64,000 nucleotides of DNA from Bacteroides coprosuis DSM 18011 (GTDB lineage Bacteria > Bacteroidota > Bacteroidia > Bacteroidales > Bacteroidaceae). Location: positions 2,038,780 to 2,102,779 of the forward strand of contig CM001167.1 of NCBI GenBank assembly GCA_000212915.1, given 5' to 3'. This document shows, in pieces, positions 1-9,297 of the stretch; within the stretch, counting starts at the first letter, position 1, and each line of letters begins with the position of its first letter. Under the pieces are notes generated by a model. The model did not search any database and was not told the DNA's origin. It worked only from the letters and a program-made list of their open reading frames with translations. A program made the translations under genes and the position numbers.

Positions 1-380
1 GCACCCTCAGGTAATTTTGCTTGGGCATCTCCCACTTTACGTCGAAGCAAGTCCCAGCTCTGTTGCATCTGGTCGGCTCTAAGCTCTTTCTTTAAATAGA
101 TAGTCATTTTAGACAGACCTTCTCTGTTATCTGTCTTTATGTAATAGAGTTCGCCCATCTCCTGAATAGCTTCTGCAAGTACATCCGTAACCTCAGTTTC
201 TACTTCCATAGGAGAAGCACCAGGGTATGGTGTAATTACTACAGCTTGCTTGATGGTAAAAGGAGCATCTTCTAGTTTACCCATATTAAAATAGGAGAAC
301 AATCCCCCACCCAATATTAGGATCATTAGCAACCATGTAAATGACTTGCTAGATAAAAAGTATTTTACAAATTTTTCCAT
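1..380 (-). CDS. RND efflux pump inner-membrane subunit, N-terminal part (truncated by window edge)
   Basis: The minus-strand frame from the ATG at 378-380 stays open to the window edge (126 codons). It begins MEKFVKYFLSSKSFTWLLMI, a short cytoplasmic tail followed by the first membrane helix, then a periplasmic stretch with VVITPYPGASPMEVETEVTD. That stretch is the typical start of the AcrB/MdtB-type porter domain of the RND superfamily, which exports drugs or other amphiphiles using the proton gradient. The gene starts 10 bases after the stop of the adaptor gene upstream, so the two form one operon. Substrate cannot be told. The rest of the gene lies outside the window. Confidence 0.9.
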   Translation of the reverse strand, partial: MEKFVKYFLSSKSFTWLLMILILGGGLFSYFNMGKLEDAPFTIKQAVVITPYPGASPMEVETEVTDVLAEAIQEMGELYYIKTDNREGLSKMTIYLKKELRADQMQQSWDLLRRKVGDAQAKLPEG

Positions 381-390
381 TACAAATTAC

Positions 391-1425
391 TTAGAGCGAA
401 GAGACTTCTCTTCCTTCAAATAACAAGTTTGTATTCGATGTTACTACTTTATCATTCTCTTGAAGCCCTGATACTATTTCTACTAGGTTATCACGATGTA
501 AATCACCTAGTTTTACCGACACAGACTCTGTTTTATTACCACGCAACACCCACACATACGTACCTTTTTGGGGTTGATTGCAAACAGCTTGCTGGGGAAC
601 GAAGATGGATGCTTTACTACTATCCTTACTAGATGGTAAAACCAACGAACCTGTCATTCCACCCAATAAGCTATAATCTTCATTATCAATGATAGCTGTT
701 AGGAGATAGGATAAGTTATTATAAGTTGTACTCTGAGAAACAGTAATTTCACGAGTAGTCATCTTTTTCTCGGGTAGCTTATCAAAAGCTAGACTTACTT
801 CAATAGAGTTTTTTGCTGCTTTACCAAGATCTATAGCTAGTTGCTCAGGAATATAAGTTTCTGCTTTCAACTTTGTAATATCTATAAACGTTACTACAGT
901 TTGTGACGGACGAACATCTTGGTGTTTTTCAATTTCTACCGACTGGATAAATCCATCAAAAGGAGCTTTCATATAGGTATCATTCAACTCATTAGTAGCA
1001 GTTTCGTATGCGGTTTTTGCCGTAACATACTCTGCATGAGTTTTTTCATAGCGACTACCAGATACATTCCCTTTATTATATAGATTGCTTATTCTTATAA
1101 ATTCATTTTCTGTTTGTTGAAACACAGCTTTAGTTTGTTCTTTGCGGATAATGAAATCACGATTATCTATAGCTGCAATAAGCTGCCCTTTCCTGAAATA
1201 TTGTCCAGGATGAACGTCAAATTTAACAACTGGACCTCCAACTCTAAAAGATAGTTGGGAAGTATTATAGGGCTTGGTACTAAATGTGTACCGACGATCA
1301 TCTGTTGAGGAAAAAGATTTAGCTTCTCCCACTGTCACTTTAAAATCTTGATTGCCCGTTTCTTTTTTATCAGAACTGCAAGATGATAAAAGTAATACTA
1401 AACAAATAGGAATAATAGTTCTCAT
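391..1425 (-). CDS. RND efflux periplasmic adaptor (membrane fusion protein), lipoprotein
   Basis: A 344-residue membrane fusion protein that links an RND pump to an outer-membrane channel. It begins with a lipoprotein signal (LLLSSCSSD, lipidated Cys at about residue 16). A lipoyl/barrel-sandwich half follows (VVKFDVHPGQYFRKGQLIA), then a helical hairpin around residues 95-145, the second lipoyl half with APFDGFIQSV, and a beta-barrel plus membrane-proximal part ending near GREVSSL. Length and domain order fit the HlyD_D23/AcrA group. It precedes the pump gene by 10 bases. A TACTTTTG -7 element lies just upstream. The matching outer-membrane factor is not visible and may follow the pump beyond the window. 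Confidence 0.9.
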   Translation of the reverse strand: MRTIIPICLVLLLSSCSSDKKETGNQDFKVTVGEAKSFSSTDDRRYTFSTKPYNTSQLSFRVGGPVVKFDVHPGQYFRKGQLIAAIDNRDFIIRKEQTKAVFQQTENEFIRISNLYNKGNVSGSRYEKTHAEYVTAKTAYETATNELNDTYMKAPFDGFIQSVEIEKHQDVRPSQTVVTFIDITKLKAETYIPEQLAIDLGKAAKNSIEVSLAFDKLPEKKMTTREITVSQSTTYNNLSYLLTAIIDNEDYSLLGGMTGSLVLPSSKDSSKASIFVPQQAVCNQPQKGTYVWVLRGNKTESVSVKLGDLHRDNLVEIVSGLQENDKVVTSNTNLLFEGREVSSL

Positions 1426-1460
1426 AAATCGCTTTTATTAATTCTTCTCATTTTCTGCAT

Positions 1461-1468
1461 CAAAAGTA
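1461..1468 (-). promoter_or_regulatory. Predicted -7 element of the efflux operon
   Basis: Read on the minus strand this is TACTTTTG, an exact match to the Bacteroidetes primary-sigma -7 consensus TAnnTTTG, 36 bases upstream of the adaptor ATG. No clear TTTG -33 element is seen at the usual spacing, so the call rests on one box and position. Confidence 0.4.
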
Positions 1469-1826
1469 AGGGAAGCATCTATACATTACCTTATATACTT
1501 TACCAAAGCTGTATATTGAGCGACTCAAACGTATTTTTGATAGACTGAACTTTTTTTCATCCCAAAAGAGACTAAGAAAGAAGGCTTTATAGAGAGAAGA
1601 AATCAGTAATAAAGTCATAAAACTGTATATCTAAATGAATATTTATGACCGCTCAGAATGTTTGTATAGGATAATTGGCAAAAACTATTACCTATTGAGA
1701 CGCTAAAACTGTACATAAAACGATTAAGTGTGCAGTTTAAAAGGTTTGTATTTCACATTAATGATTTTGACATTGCGATTTGTAGCAATTTTTTGCTAAA
1801 AAGAATGGATTCACTAGTTTTATTCT
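1469..1826. other. Divergent intergenic region, no gene
   Basis: This is the middle of the 0.5 kb space between the divergent efflux and serine palmitoyltransferase genes. No coding frame with a sensible start, no RNA gene and no repeat-family copy is seen. It presumably holds control sites for both sides, but no clear operator could be picked out. Confidence 0.5.
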
Positions 1827-1834
1827 TATCTTTG
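1827..1834 (+). promoter_or_regulatory. Predicted -7 element of the serine palmitoyltransferase gene
   Basis: TATCTTTG matches TAnnTTTG exactly and lies about 105 bases before the preferred ATG at 1939. The -33 region has no clear TTTG. The leader would be about 100 nt. Confidence 0.45.
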
Positions 1835-1938
1835 CCCTCTGTTTGAAATGACTATAAATACACATACACTACATTTATCAACTATTCGTTAGAACAGAAT
1901 AAAACTGAACTATACGAGTGTTTTATAAACATCAATTC

Positions 1939-3123
1939 ATGGGATTATTACAAGATAAATTGGCGAAATACGACCTTCCTCAACAAATTAAATCAAAAGG
2001 CGTATATCCCTATTTTCGCTGCATAGAGAGCGAACAAGATACAGAGGTGAAAATGAGCGGTAGAAAAGTGCTCATGTTTGGCTCAAATTCTTACTTAGGC
2101 TTAACCAACCACCCAAAAGTAATTGAAGCAGCTGTTGAAGCTACCCGTAAATACGGTACAGGCTGTGCAGGATCTCGTTTCCTTAACGGAACGCTAGACC
2201 TTCACTTACAGCTCGAAAAGGAACTAGCGGAATTTGTAGGTAAAGAAGATGCAATTATCTACTCTACTGGTTTCCAAGTAAACTTAGGGGTAGTTTCATG
2301 CGTAACAGGGCGTGAAGACTATATTATATGTGATGAACTAGACCACGCTTCTATCGTTGAAGGCCGCCGTTTATCGTTCTCTACAGTATACAAGTTTAGA
2401 CATAACAATATGGAGTCGTTGGAAAACGAACTTAAAAAGTGTCGCCCTGAATCAGTGAAACTTATTGTCGTGGATGGTGTCTTTAGTATGGAAGGCGATA
2501 TTGCCAACTTACCCGAAATCGTACGACTTTCTAAAAAGTACAATGCGAGTATTATGGTCGATGAAGCTCATGGCTTAGGTGTTTTGGGTGATCATGGACG
2601 TGGAACTTGCAACCATTTTGGCTTAACTGACGATGTAGATCTTATTATGGGTACATTCAGTAAGTCTTTAGCGGCTATTGGTGGTTTTATTGCAGCAGAT
2701 GAAGAAGTTATCAACTACCTTCGTCACAACTCTCGCTCTTATATTTTCAGCGCTAGTAATACTCCTGCTGCTACAGCGGCTGCAAGAGCTGCTCTAGAAA
2801 TAATGAAAACAGAGCCCGAACGTATTGAACATCTATGGGATCTGACTCATTATGCTCTAAAATGCTTCCGTGATGCTGGCTTTGAGATAGGTTCTACATC
2901 TACTCCTATCATTCCTTTGTATGTGCGTGATATGAATAAAACATTCATGGTTACCAAGATGCTATTTGATGAAGGTGTTTTCGTGAACCCTGTTGTGCCA
3001 CCAGCATGTTCACCAAACGATACTTTGATTCGTTTCTCACTGATGGCTACACATACTAAAGAGCAAATAGACTTTGCAGTAAGCAAATTGATCAAATGTT
3101 TCAAAGCTTTAGATATTCTCTAA
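1939..3123 (+). CDS. spt: Serine palmitoyltransferase (alpha-oxoamine synthase family)
   Basis: A PLP enzyme condensing L-serine with a fatty acyl-CoA to 3-ketosphinganine, the first step of Bacteroidetes sphingolipid synthesis. The sequence has the alpha-oxoamine synthase landmarks: FGSNSYLGLTNHP near the N-terminus, GTGCAGSRFLNGT, the DELDHASIVEG segment, VDEAHGLGVLG, and the PLP-lysine motif GTFSKSLAAIGG. The N-terminus (MGLLQDKLAKYDLPQ) resembles the Bacteroides Spt group rather than BioF or Kbl. The open frame extends back to a GTG at 1918, but the ATG at 1939 gives the usual 394 residues and is preferred. A terminator follows directly. Other family members (8-amino-7-oxononanoate synthase, glycine C-acetyltransferase) are possible but less likely, because no biotin or threonine genes are nearby. 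Confidence 0.85.
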   Translation: MGLLQDKLAKYDLPQQIKSKGVYPYFRCIESEQDTEVKMSGRKVLMFGSNSYLGLTNHPKVIEAAVEATRKYGTGCAGSRFLNGTLDLHLQLEKELAEFVGKEDAIIYSTGFQVNLGVVSCVTGREDYIICDELDHASIVEGRRLSFSTVYKFRHNNMESLENELKKCRPESVKLIVVDGVFSMEGDIANLPEIVRLSKKYNASIMVDEAHGLGVLGDHGRGTCNHFGLTDDVDLIMGTFSKSLAAIGGFIAADEEVINYLRHNSRSYIFSASNTPAATAAARAALEIMKTEPERIEHLWDLTHYALKCFRDAGFEIGSTSTPIIPLYVRDMNKTFMVTKMLFDEGVFVNPVVPPACSPNDTLIRFSLMATHTKEQIDFAVSKLIKCFKALDIL

Positions 3124-3150
3124 GATGCTTTTAGACATCAAAATATAACG

Positions 3151-3183
3151 AAAGGGTTGACTAGTGATAGTCAGCCCTTTTTT
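3151..3183 (+). terminator. Intrinsic terminator after spt
   Basis: AAAGGGTTGACTA pairs with TAGTCAGCCCTTT (one G-U pair) across a 4-base loop and is followed by a T run. It sits 28 bases after the spt stop codon. Confidence 0.85.
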
Positions 3184-3486
3184 GTTTGAATCACTTTGAT
3201 TATTAATTATTTACATATTTTACAACTCACACTTACTCCAAATAAGTGCTTCGCAATAACAAGTTTTACTCAAATATTTACATATTCAAGCTATATAGCT
3301 TATTATCAAGATTATATAAAGTAAATATTTATTAAAATACTTGGAAATATACCTATAAAATGCCTATATTATGAACTTGTATATGGAGCATATACTCAAA
3401 AGAAGATTCTTGTAGCTATAAGCTTTTATTACTCACAGAAGCAAGCTACATCTTTTTCAGTTACACATTTTTAAAATATTAATCAA
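3184..3486. other. A+T-rich intergenic stretch, nothing recognised
   Basis: About 300 bases between the spt terminator and the next gene. No frame, RNA gene or repeat is seen. It must carry the promoter of the gene at 3487, but no good TAnnTTTG box was found. Confidence 0.4.
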
Positions 3487-4101
3487 ATGTCTACAGTATG
3501 GAAAGAACAAACTATGGGCAATTCTGCTACGACTAGAAATCGCAGCTATAGGAATCAACGCAGCTTTTATAACACAAAGCCCATATTAGACAAAAACTCT
3601 ACCGATACACAGTCTTCAACATCTACCAACGGGGATAGTAAGGATCACATCGCCCTTCACGACTTCCCTCCACAGGTAGATAAGATTTACTCATCAAATA
3701 ATTTGATGACTATTCGCGTGGAAAGCAAGTTAGTAACCCGATCAATTGGAGAATGGATTGCAAAAGATCCGTTGAGCTTTGCTCAGGTAAGAAATAAGTA
3801 TGATTTTGAATTGGAACCACACCTCAATCGTGTCCTCTTTGAACGTATGAGAAGAATACCCAATAAACAAAAACAATTCTTAGGACTGAAGCTAAACATT
3901 GATTTTCCTAAATACTCCGAACCTATTCCTGCTAGTATCCCCTATAAAAGATACCCAGTGGAATTTTATATGTGGTGGCTTGAGAATAAGGATGCAGTAA
4001 AACTTAGTTTTAAGGAAAAGCTTGAGCTTCTCAATAAAGTAAATATGCTCAACAAAGATGCTCTCCTACCCCAACATTTTGCTTTAATGAACCGTATATA
4101 A
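3487..4101 (+). CDS. Hypothetical protein, 204 residues
   Basis: I do not recognise a family. There is no signal peptide or membrane helix, so it is probably cytoplasmic. Residues 1-60 are rich in Ser, Thr, Asn and Gln and look disordered. The remainder is mixed charged sequence (VESKLVTRSIGEWIAKDPLS, then FYMWWLENKDAVKLSFKEK) that looks folded and largely helical at the C-terminus. ATG 3487 begins MSTVWKEQTMGNS; the second Met at 3514 is an alternative. A copy of the dispersed hairpin repeat begins 29 bases after the stop. The clean frame and folded-looking C-terminus support a real gene. Confidence 0.65.
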   Translation: MSTVWKEQTMGNSATTRNRSYRNQRSFYNTKPILDKNSTDTQSSTSTNGDSKDHIALHDFPPQVDKIYSSNNLMTIRVESKLVTRSIGEWIAKDPLSFAQVRNKYDFELEPHLNRVLFERMRRIPNKQKQFLGLKLNIDFPKYSEPIPASIPYKRYPVEFYMWWLENKDAVKLSFKEKLELLNKVNMLNKDALLPQHFALMNRI

Positions 4102-4129
4102 GCACAGCATAAATAAATATTAAATTTAT

Positions 4130-4163
4130 TTAGACACCGGCATGACATCATGTCGGTGTCTAA
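4130..4163. repeat. Dispersed 13-mer repeat, locus 1 (facing pair)
   Basis: AGACACCGGCATG at 4132-4144 faces CATGTCGGTGTCT at 4149-4161, with 4 bases between arms and one mismatch from the family consensus TGACACCGACATG. The palindrome extends by one or two bases each side. It starts 28 bases after a stop codon and could form a hairpin in the transcript, but no T run follows. This locus has the shortest gap between arms of the seven copies in the window. Confidence 0.8.
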
Positions 4164-4376
4164 GTTTAAGTCTGCCTCTGTAAAATGAGGGTATCATTTA
4201 CCCAAATGATATTTCTCTCAGGTGGTATCTACTGCAACTATCATCCTTACTCGATTTTTAAGTAAAACTAAAAATATCATTTAAGTATCACTAGTGCATC
4301 CCAGAAAAATAACGTACCTTGTCTCGGTCAACTCCACATCACAAATTGTTAAACACAATTAATTCAACAGCTTATT

Positions 4377-4820
4377 ATGTGTAAAAACAAAAAATCACAA
4401 CGGGTTTTTATCACTTTTTTCATTGTTGTACTTCTACTGGGTATGGGGTATGGTATGCTACAATTCCCCTTTAAGCAACTAAATATAAATTGTCATTCTC
4501 TTCTATCTAAAACGAGTAACTCCTTTACTTTAGTAGATATTAATGATGAAGAATGGGATTCTGTTTACATTGCAGGACCTTACAACAACCTCGAAGATAT
4601 AGATAACTCACTAGACTGGAAGTATAAAAGAAAGGTCAGTTTTATCGCCTCTAGTGATACGGAGTGTATCTTATTCTTTCTTAGAAAAGGAGAGCTAATT
4701 CATTATGCTGTTATTCCTCGTAAGCAAGTAGATTTTAGTTTGCTAGATGATCTTTTTCTATCCAAAAAAAACGCACTATATGTAGATAATCATACAGTGC
4801 ATTTAAAAGCCCTAAACTAA
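4377..4820 (+). CDS. Hypothetical protein with N-terminal membrane anchor
   Basis: 147 residues, no recognised family. A basic N-terminus (MCKNKKSQRVF) is followed by one hydrophobic helix at about residues 10-30 (FITFFIVVLLLGMGYGMLQF), then about 115 residues that would lie outside the cytoplasmic membrane, including ISLVDINDEEWDSVY-like mixed sequence and IPRKQVDFSLL. It has no lipobox. Orientation suggests possible cotranscription with the 3487 gene, but a repeat hairpin and about 200 bases separate them. It ends 12 bases from the convergent end of the fimbrial operon. Confidence 0.6.
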   Translation: MCKNKKSQRVFITFFIVVLLLGMGYGMLQFPFKQLNINCHSLLSKTSNSFTLVDINDEEWDSVYIAGPYNNLEDIDNSLDWKYKRKVSFIASSDTECILFFLRKGELIHYAVIPRKQVDFSLLDDLFLSKKNALYVDNHTVHLKALN

Positions 4821-4832
4821 AAAGTTCATCTC

Positions 4833-7088
4833 TTATCTATTTCTAAAGGCTATAGAACCCCCTTTTTTCAGTTCGCCTGCTGTTATCATAAGTACTTGAT
4901 TGTTATATGAATTACGTAAGCGAAGCAGAGTATTATCTGGAATATTGCTTGGAATTCTTATTTCAATATTATTTACATATGCAGATTCTCGATGCCTTAT
5001 AAATTTTATTTCAGGATGCCCATCTGCCTCAATATGATAATACCTCATATCTAAAATAGAGTAATTATTTCCACGCAAGTAATACACATCACCAACTGTA
5101 GATATCAGATAAGGTTCTAATATAATATCTCTATTTTGCAGTAAACTACTATAGTATACCTCTTTCTTATAAGAAGTTCCATCCGTTAAGCGAGAGGAAA
5201 TAGAGACATATTCAGAACTATCTGCCTTCTTTTTTTCAAACTGAAAACGGTACTTTCCATTTTCATATACAAGTAAAGATCTAGGGACATAAGAGGGTGA
5301 AACTACTACTTTAGCCGACATTGGGAGAGGCTTGTTATCAGCTTCTTTATAGTAAATATTACCTCTAGCACTATATATAGGAGTACTATTAGAAGCTGAT
5401 ACCTGCAACTCTTTGAGCTGATAGTAATCAGAATAAACACTCACCAACTCAGATTTGTTACTCAGCGTTCTTTTGAAATAGATATTGTGCTCGCCTGCTT
5501 CTTTCACCATAAACTGATAAACATACAAGCCATTCTCTAAACCTTGAATCACTAAGTTACTATTCTTACCCGCATCCGTATTAGGATATAAGTATTTACT
5601 CTCAATGAGGAACTTGATAGGGAAAATAGCTTCACTCACAATTTCTTCTTTAGGAATATTTAGCTGAATAACTACTTCATCATCACTCTTATCTCCATAA
5701 CTTATTAAACGGGCATCTAGTACTCGCTTGTGACCAAACTCTATCTTTATGGTACGCATCAAATCACCTGCTTTAATTCGCACTTCACCTATATGCGTCT
5801 TTAAATCGGGCAGAATCCAGTAACTTTTCGCTCTTATCGTACCAGTTATTTTCTTTTCTTCTTTTGAAAGAAGCACATTATAATAAAAAGTAGTAGGGTT
5901 TAAAACTTCCTCCCCCTGATTTTGAATGAGCGTGATTTCTATATCCTTTTCTGTGTAAGGGAAAGAGTCTCCATTTGAACTAAAAGTATAATCAACCCAG
6001 AAATCATTATTTGGCTCATTGTAAATATAAAAGGTCCTATCCACTTTTAAAGAAGTATATCCATCCGTTATTTTGGGATATTCATCGAGTAACACAGACA
6101 AAGAAGCATTTTCTGCAGGAGCATTATTTACAGCTTCTTGCAAGTCTGAATATCCTTTTTGGGAAACAGCTTTAATCTTAATACTATAATGAGTATTTCG
6201 ATGAATATCTAGTCGGGTAAGAGCTTTACTATCGTGAAAACCGAGTTTATAGTAACATTCTTGCCCTTGAAAGCTAACTTTTAGAATAACATAAAGATTG
6301 TTTTCTGCTGTAGAACGATGTCTCTCAAAAAGATCGAAAGCTTGATGTGCGGGTGTAAACTCTACTTCATCGGCAGAAACTGCTAATACTCCATTTTTAT
6401 CCATAGGAGCAAAAGATTGGAGTTCTAAAGGATAGCTTTCAGTAATAACATCTTGTGTAAAGAGTTTCTTCTGACCATCAAAAGGGGCTAATGTCCCTTT
6501 TTGAGGAGCATTGTGAATGCTAAATCCTAAAATCTCAAACCGTTCGAATGTACTTGTTTCATTAAGAATAGAGATACGAGCTTGATTTCTCAACAACTGA
6601 ATCGTTCCTAAATGAGTATTTGGCTTCAAACTGGGGACAACAATTCTTTGCCAATACATAGCTTGCTCTCCATTGATATGTGTAATCACTTCTCCCTCAT
6701 CTTTCCCTTCATTATCTGAGGAACTCTCTAGATTGAACAAAGCATCTAAACTACCTTTTTCAACTAAGGCTAAATGAATAATTCGTTTTTGTACCGAACT
6801 AGGTAAGCTAAAACTCAAGGATGCTGAAGGAGTATAATCTTGTTTTCGATAGGTGATCCATAAACCATCTTCATCAAAAAGAAAGAGATAGAGTTCTTTA
6901 TTATCTGTTGTGTTTGTGCGGGTAGTACTTTTTGACTCAAAGTCTGCATAATCGAGTTGCAAACTTACGGATACATCAGAATCACCTCCCCCTTCTTTAA
7001 GAATATCTAAATCACCAGAACAGGAAGTAATTACCAATGCTAGTATTAAGCTAAATAGAATATATTTTATGTTCATGATTTCTGTCAT
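4833..7088 (-). CDS. Fimbrial-type lipoprotein, last gene of the mfa-like operon
   Basis: About 751 residues with a lipoprotein signal (ILALVITSCSGD). The N-terminal third resembles the fimbrillin-fold domain shared by Bacteroidetes minor fimbrial subunits: a Thr-Arg segment (TTRTNTTDNKELYLFLFDEDG) like the cleaved strand of type V pilins, followed by a beta-rich stretch. The remaining 400 residues are repeated beta-sandwich-like sequence with no motif I can name. It is probably a tip or accessory subunit. The ATG at 7088 overlaps the stop of the upstream gene as TAATG, which suggests translational coupling. The open frame extends to 7106, and the Met at 7076 is an alternative that also leaves an intact lipoprotein signal. 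Confidence 0.7.
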   Translation of the reverse strand: MTEIMNIKYILFSLILALVITSCSGDLDILKEGGGDSDVSVSLQLDYADFESKSTTRTNTTDNKELYLFLFDEDGLWITYRKQDYTPSASLSFSLPSSVQKRIIHLALVEKGSLDALFNLESSSDNEGKDEGEVITHINGEQAMYWQRIVVPSLKPNTHLGTIQLLRNQARISILNETSTFERFEILGFSIHNAPQKGTLAPFDGQKKLFTQDVITESYPLELQSFAPMDKNGVLAVSADEVEFTPAHQAFDLFERHRSTAENNLYVILKVSFQGQECYYKLGFHDSKALTRLDIHRNTHYSIKIKAVSQKGYSDLQEAVNNAPAENASLSVLLDEYPKITDGYTSLKVDRTFYIYNEPNNDFWVDYTFSSNGDSFPYTEKDIEITLIQNQGEEVLNPTTFYYNVLLSKEEKKITGTIRAKSYWILPDLKTHIGEVRIKAGDLMRTIKIEFGHKRVLDARLISYGDKSDDEVVIQLNIPKEEIVSEAIFPIKFLIESKYLYPNTDAGKNSNLVIQGLENGLYVYQFMVKEAGEHNIYFKRTLSNKSELVSVYSDYYQLKELQVSASNSTPIYSARGNIYYKEADNKPLPMSAKVVVSPSYVPRSLLVYENGKYRFQFEKKKADSSEYVSISSRLTDGTSYKKEVYYSSLLQNRDIILEPYLISTVGDVYYLRGNNYSILDMRYYHIEADGHPEIKFIRHRESAYVNNIEIRIPSNIPDNTLLRLRNSYNNQVLMITAGELKKGGSIAFRNR

Positions 7089-9280
7089 TAAATATCTCTT
7101 ACACACCTTACATAGGCGCTATAATAATAATGTGAACTATAGGATCCACTGATATATGCAGGATCTGCAAACCCTAAATAGTTTGGAATTGAATAGTTTG
7201 ACCTATCCCAAACCACACCTCTGCCATAATATATGCTATAACTATCATTGCTAAAATCAGCATTGGGAGTTCTGTAGTCGCCAAATGCTCCTTCATAGCC
7301 ATCATACTCATTGATAGCCATAAAAATATGATAACGATAACTAGCACCACTCCAATAATTAGGTCCTCTAAACAAATCTTTTATAGGGGAATAATAATCA
7401 TTTTGGAGTGCATTTAGGTATTCTATTTCTGCTTCGGTAGGCAATCGCCAAGTTCCTGGTTCATAACCACCCTCACCATAAGTAGCACAGCGTTCTCGTG
7501 CCGACATGATAGTTTGTCCGTAGTAATTATAGCTACGGTTATACATTACACGGTTGTAAATACTTCGTTGAGAGGCTACAACAAAATTGGGTGAAATAAG
7601 CTGATTGTGTTCTTTGTCTTCATAGGTATATACTTTCCCATCTTTTATATAAGTAGGATCTCCTGTCTTGTATTTTTTACCATTAAACTCTTCTCCTCCA
7701 GCAAGCGTTGTTATCGCAAATAGATTAAAGTTGTTTTGACTATTTGTACCTGCATCATCATTATAATCATGGGTATAATAAACACCTTTAAACTTCTGAG
7801 ACTCTTCCGATCTTCTTCCTGTAATATAACGGGCAGGATATTGTTTAATAGTCAGTTCTTCCTGAAACCCATATTCATCTTCAAATACTACTGTTATGTA
7901 TCTGGGAGAGAAGTTACGAGGTATCGGTGAGGATATCTCGATGTTTTTGGGCGTTGTATTGTTGTTTATTGTAAATCGAGGATATTCATAACTATAAGAA
8001 TTGATATATTCTTTATAAGACTCTAAATCTTTTTTACCTGCTTCTTTTTGTCTCCAAGCATAGTACCATACCTCTTTTATTTTTGCCGTTCTTACTTTTG
8101 ATGAGGCTACAAACTGCACCTTATATTGGTCGGTATTTGCCATATACACCTCATGCTCCTTCAACATAAAATAGTGTGCTTGTACAATAGAAGTGCTCAA
8201 CTCCTTTATTGACCAATCTTGTATGATAAATTGCGAGTTAAGCCATATAGGAGATTTCTCGATTGTGCTACCTAGCTGTCCGATTACAGGATTGATAAAA
8301 TAATGATGATTCGCATTCACCTTATTATATCCTTTGGGATTGACCGATGAATCTCCTGCAATAGGAATGGCATAATAGTAAGTATCCACCTCGCCACTAT
8401 CCGATCGCTTTAACTGGATACGATATTCTAAATAAGTCTGCTTGCTTTCTTCTTTCCACTCTCCCGAATAAGAATAGAAAACAGCTGTTCCCTTTGGAGG
8501 AATAACCCGAAAGTTTTTCACATCCTTGGGTTCATTATCCATTGTCAGATACGAGGAGATATCTAGATGCGACTTGGTATAAATATTGTGTAACCTTACC
8601 TCTACGGCATTCTCATCTACAGGAAGGTAGAAGAACTCTTCTCCTAGTGCATTGTATCCTTTTATTCCTTGTGTAGGAAATGTGGGGTACTTACTTTCTA
8701 TCTTCGAGGCCAATCTGACTAATGAGATATTACCAAGTACATTCTCTTTCCCTACAAAATGAAGTTGTTTGGATAGGTTACCAAGCATTACAAACTGCTG
8801 AGGCACACTTTTTTCAAGGAAAGAGGCATTTTCAATTACATGTTGTTTCAGCTCATCCAACTGATTAATCTCTCCCGCAGAATGATTGACTAGTACATAA
8901 ATCTGCACAACCGCATCACTCAGCTCTTTACGTAACCGCATAGAGGGTACCGATATTTCTAGTTTGGTATTACCCTTGAGAGATAAAGAAGAAGTTTCGG
9001 GTTTCCATATCAGTTTTCCCTCTGAATCAAAGAAAAACACTTCAATAGAGTGAATTGTATTTTCATTCAGATGATCTTCTCCAGGTTTGGTTCCTTCAGA
9101 TATACTCCCTCTCGTAATAGTAGCAATGCCCTCTGAGGAGGGGGTAGATAATGTTAAGTAGATTGTTCCCGCATCCATTTCACCCTCACCGTCCTCTGTA
9201 TCAGAAGTACATCCACTGAATAGAGGTAGGAGGATGATCATGAAGAAAAACCAGATGTATGTTAGTTTATTTCTTTTCAT
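7088..9280 (-). CDS. Fimbrial tip-type lipoprotein, DUF4906-like with a C-terminal lectin-like or FGE-like domain
   Basis: 730 residues. A lipoprotein signal (LLPLFSGCTSD) is followed by a fimbrillin-like N-terminal half with ITRGSISEGTKPGED (possible protease-cleaved strand-exchange site) and NSIEVFFFDSEGKL-type sequence. The last 130 residues differ. They are rich in Tyr, Asn and Ser and contain RERCATYGEGGYEPGTWRLP, an LPTEAEIEYLNAL segment, NYWSGASY and a terminal YVRCVRD. This pattern is seen in Bacteroidetes surface domains related to the DUF1566 / FGE-like fold at the ends of fimbrial tip proteins. It probably presents this domain at the fimbrial tip as an adhesin, which is inference. 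It is 17 bases downstream of the preceding gene. Confidence 0.72.
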   Translation of the reverse strand: MKRNKLTYIWFFFMIILLPLFSGCTSDTEDGEGEMDAGTIYLTLSTPSSEGIATITRGSISEGTKPGEDHLNENTIHSIEVFFFDSEGKLIWKPETSSLSLKGNTKLEISVPSMRLRKELSDAVVQIYVLVNHSAGEINQLDELKQHVIENASFLEKSVPQQFVMLGNLSKQLHFVGKENVLGNISLVRLASKIESKYPTFPTQGIKGYNALGEEFFYLPVDENAVEVRLHNIYTKSHLDISSYLTMDNEPKDVKNFRVIPPKGTAVFYSYSGEWKEESKQTYLEYRIQLKRSDSGEVDTYYYAIPIAGDSSVNPKGYNKVNANHHYFINPVIGQLGSTIEKSPIWLNSQFIIQDWSIKELSTSIVQAHYFMLKEHEVYMANTDQYKVQFVASSKVRTAKIKEVWYYAWRQKEAGKKDLESYKEYINSYSYEYPRFTINNNTTPKNIEISSPIPRNFSPRYITVVFEDEYGFQEELTIKQYPARYITGRRSEESQKFKGVYYTHDYNDDAGTNSQNNFNLFAITTLAGGEEFNGKKYKTGDPTYIKDGKVYTYEDKEHNQLISPNFVVASQRSIYNRVMYNRSYNYYGQTIMSARERCATYGEGGYEPGTWRLPTEAEIEYLNALQNDYYSPIKDLFRGPNYWSGASYRYHIFMAINEYDGYEGAFGDYRTPNADFSNDSYSIYYGRGVVWDRSNYSIPNYLGFADPAYISGSYSSHYYYSAYVRCVRDI

Positions 9281-9297
9281 AGAATTGGGGATATTTA

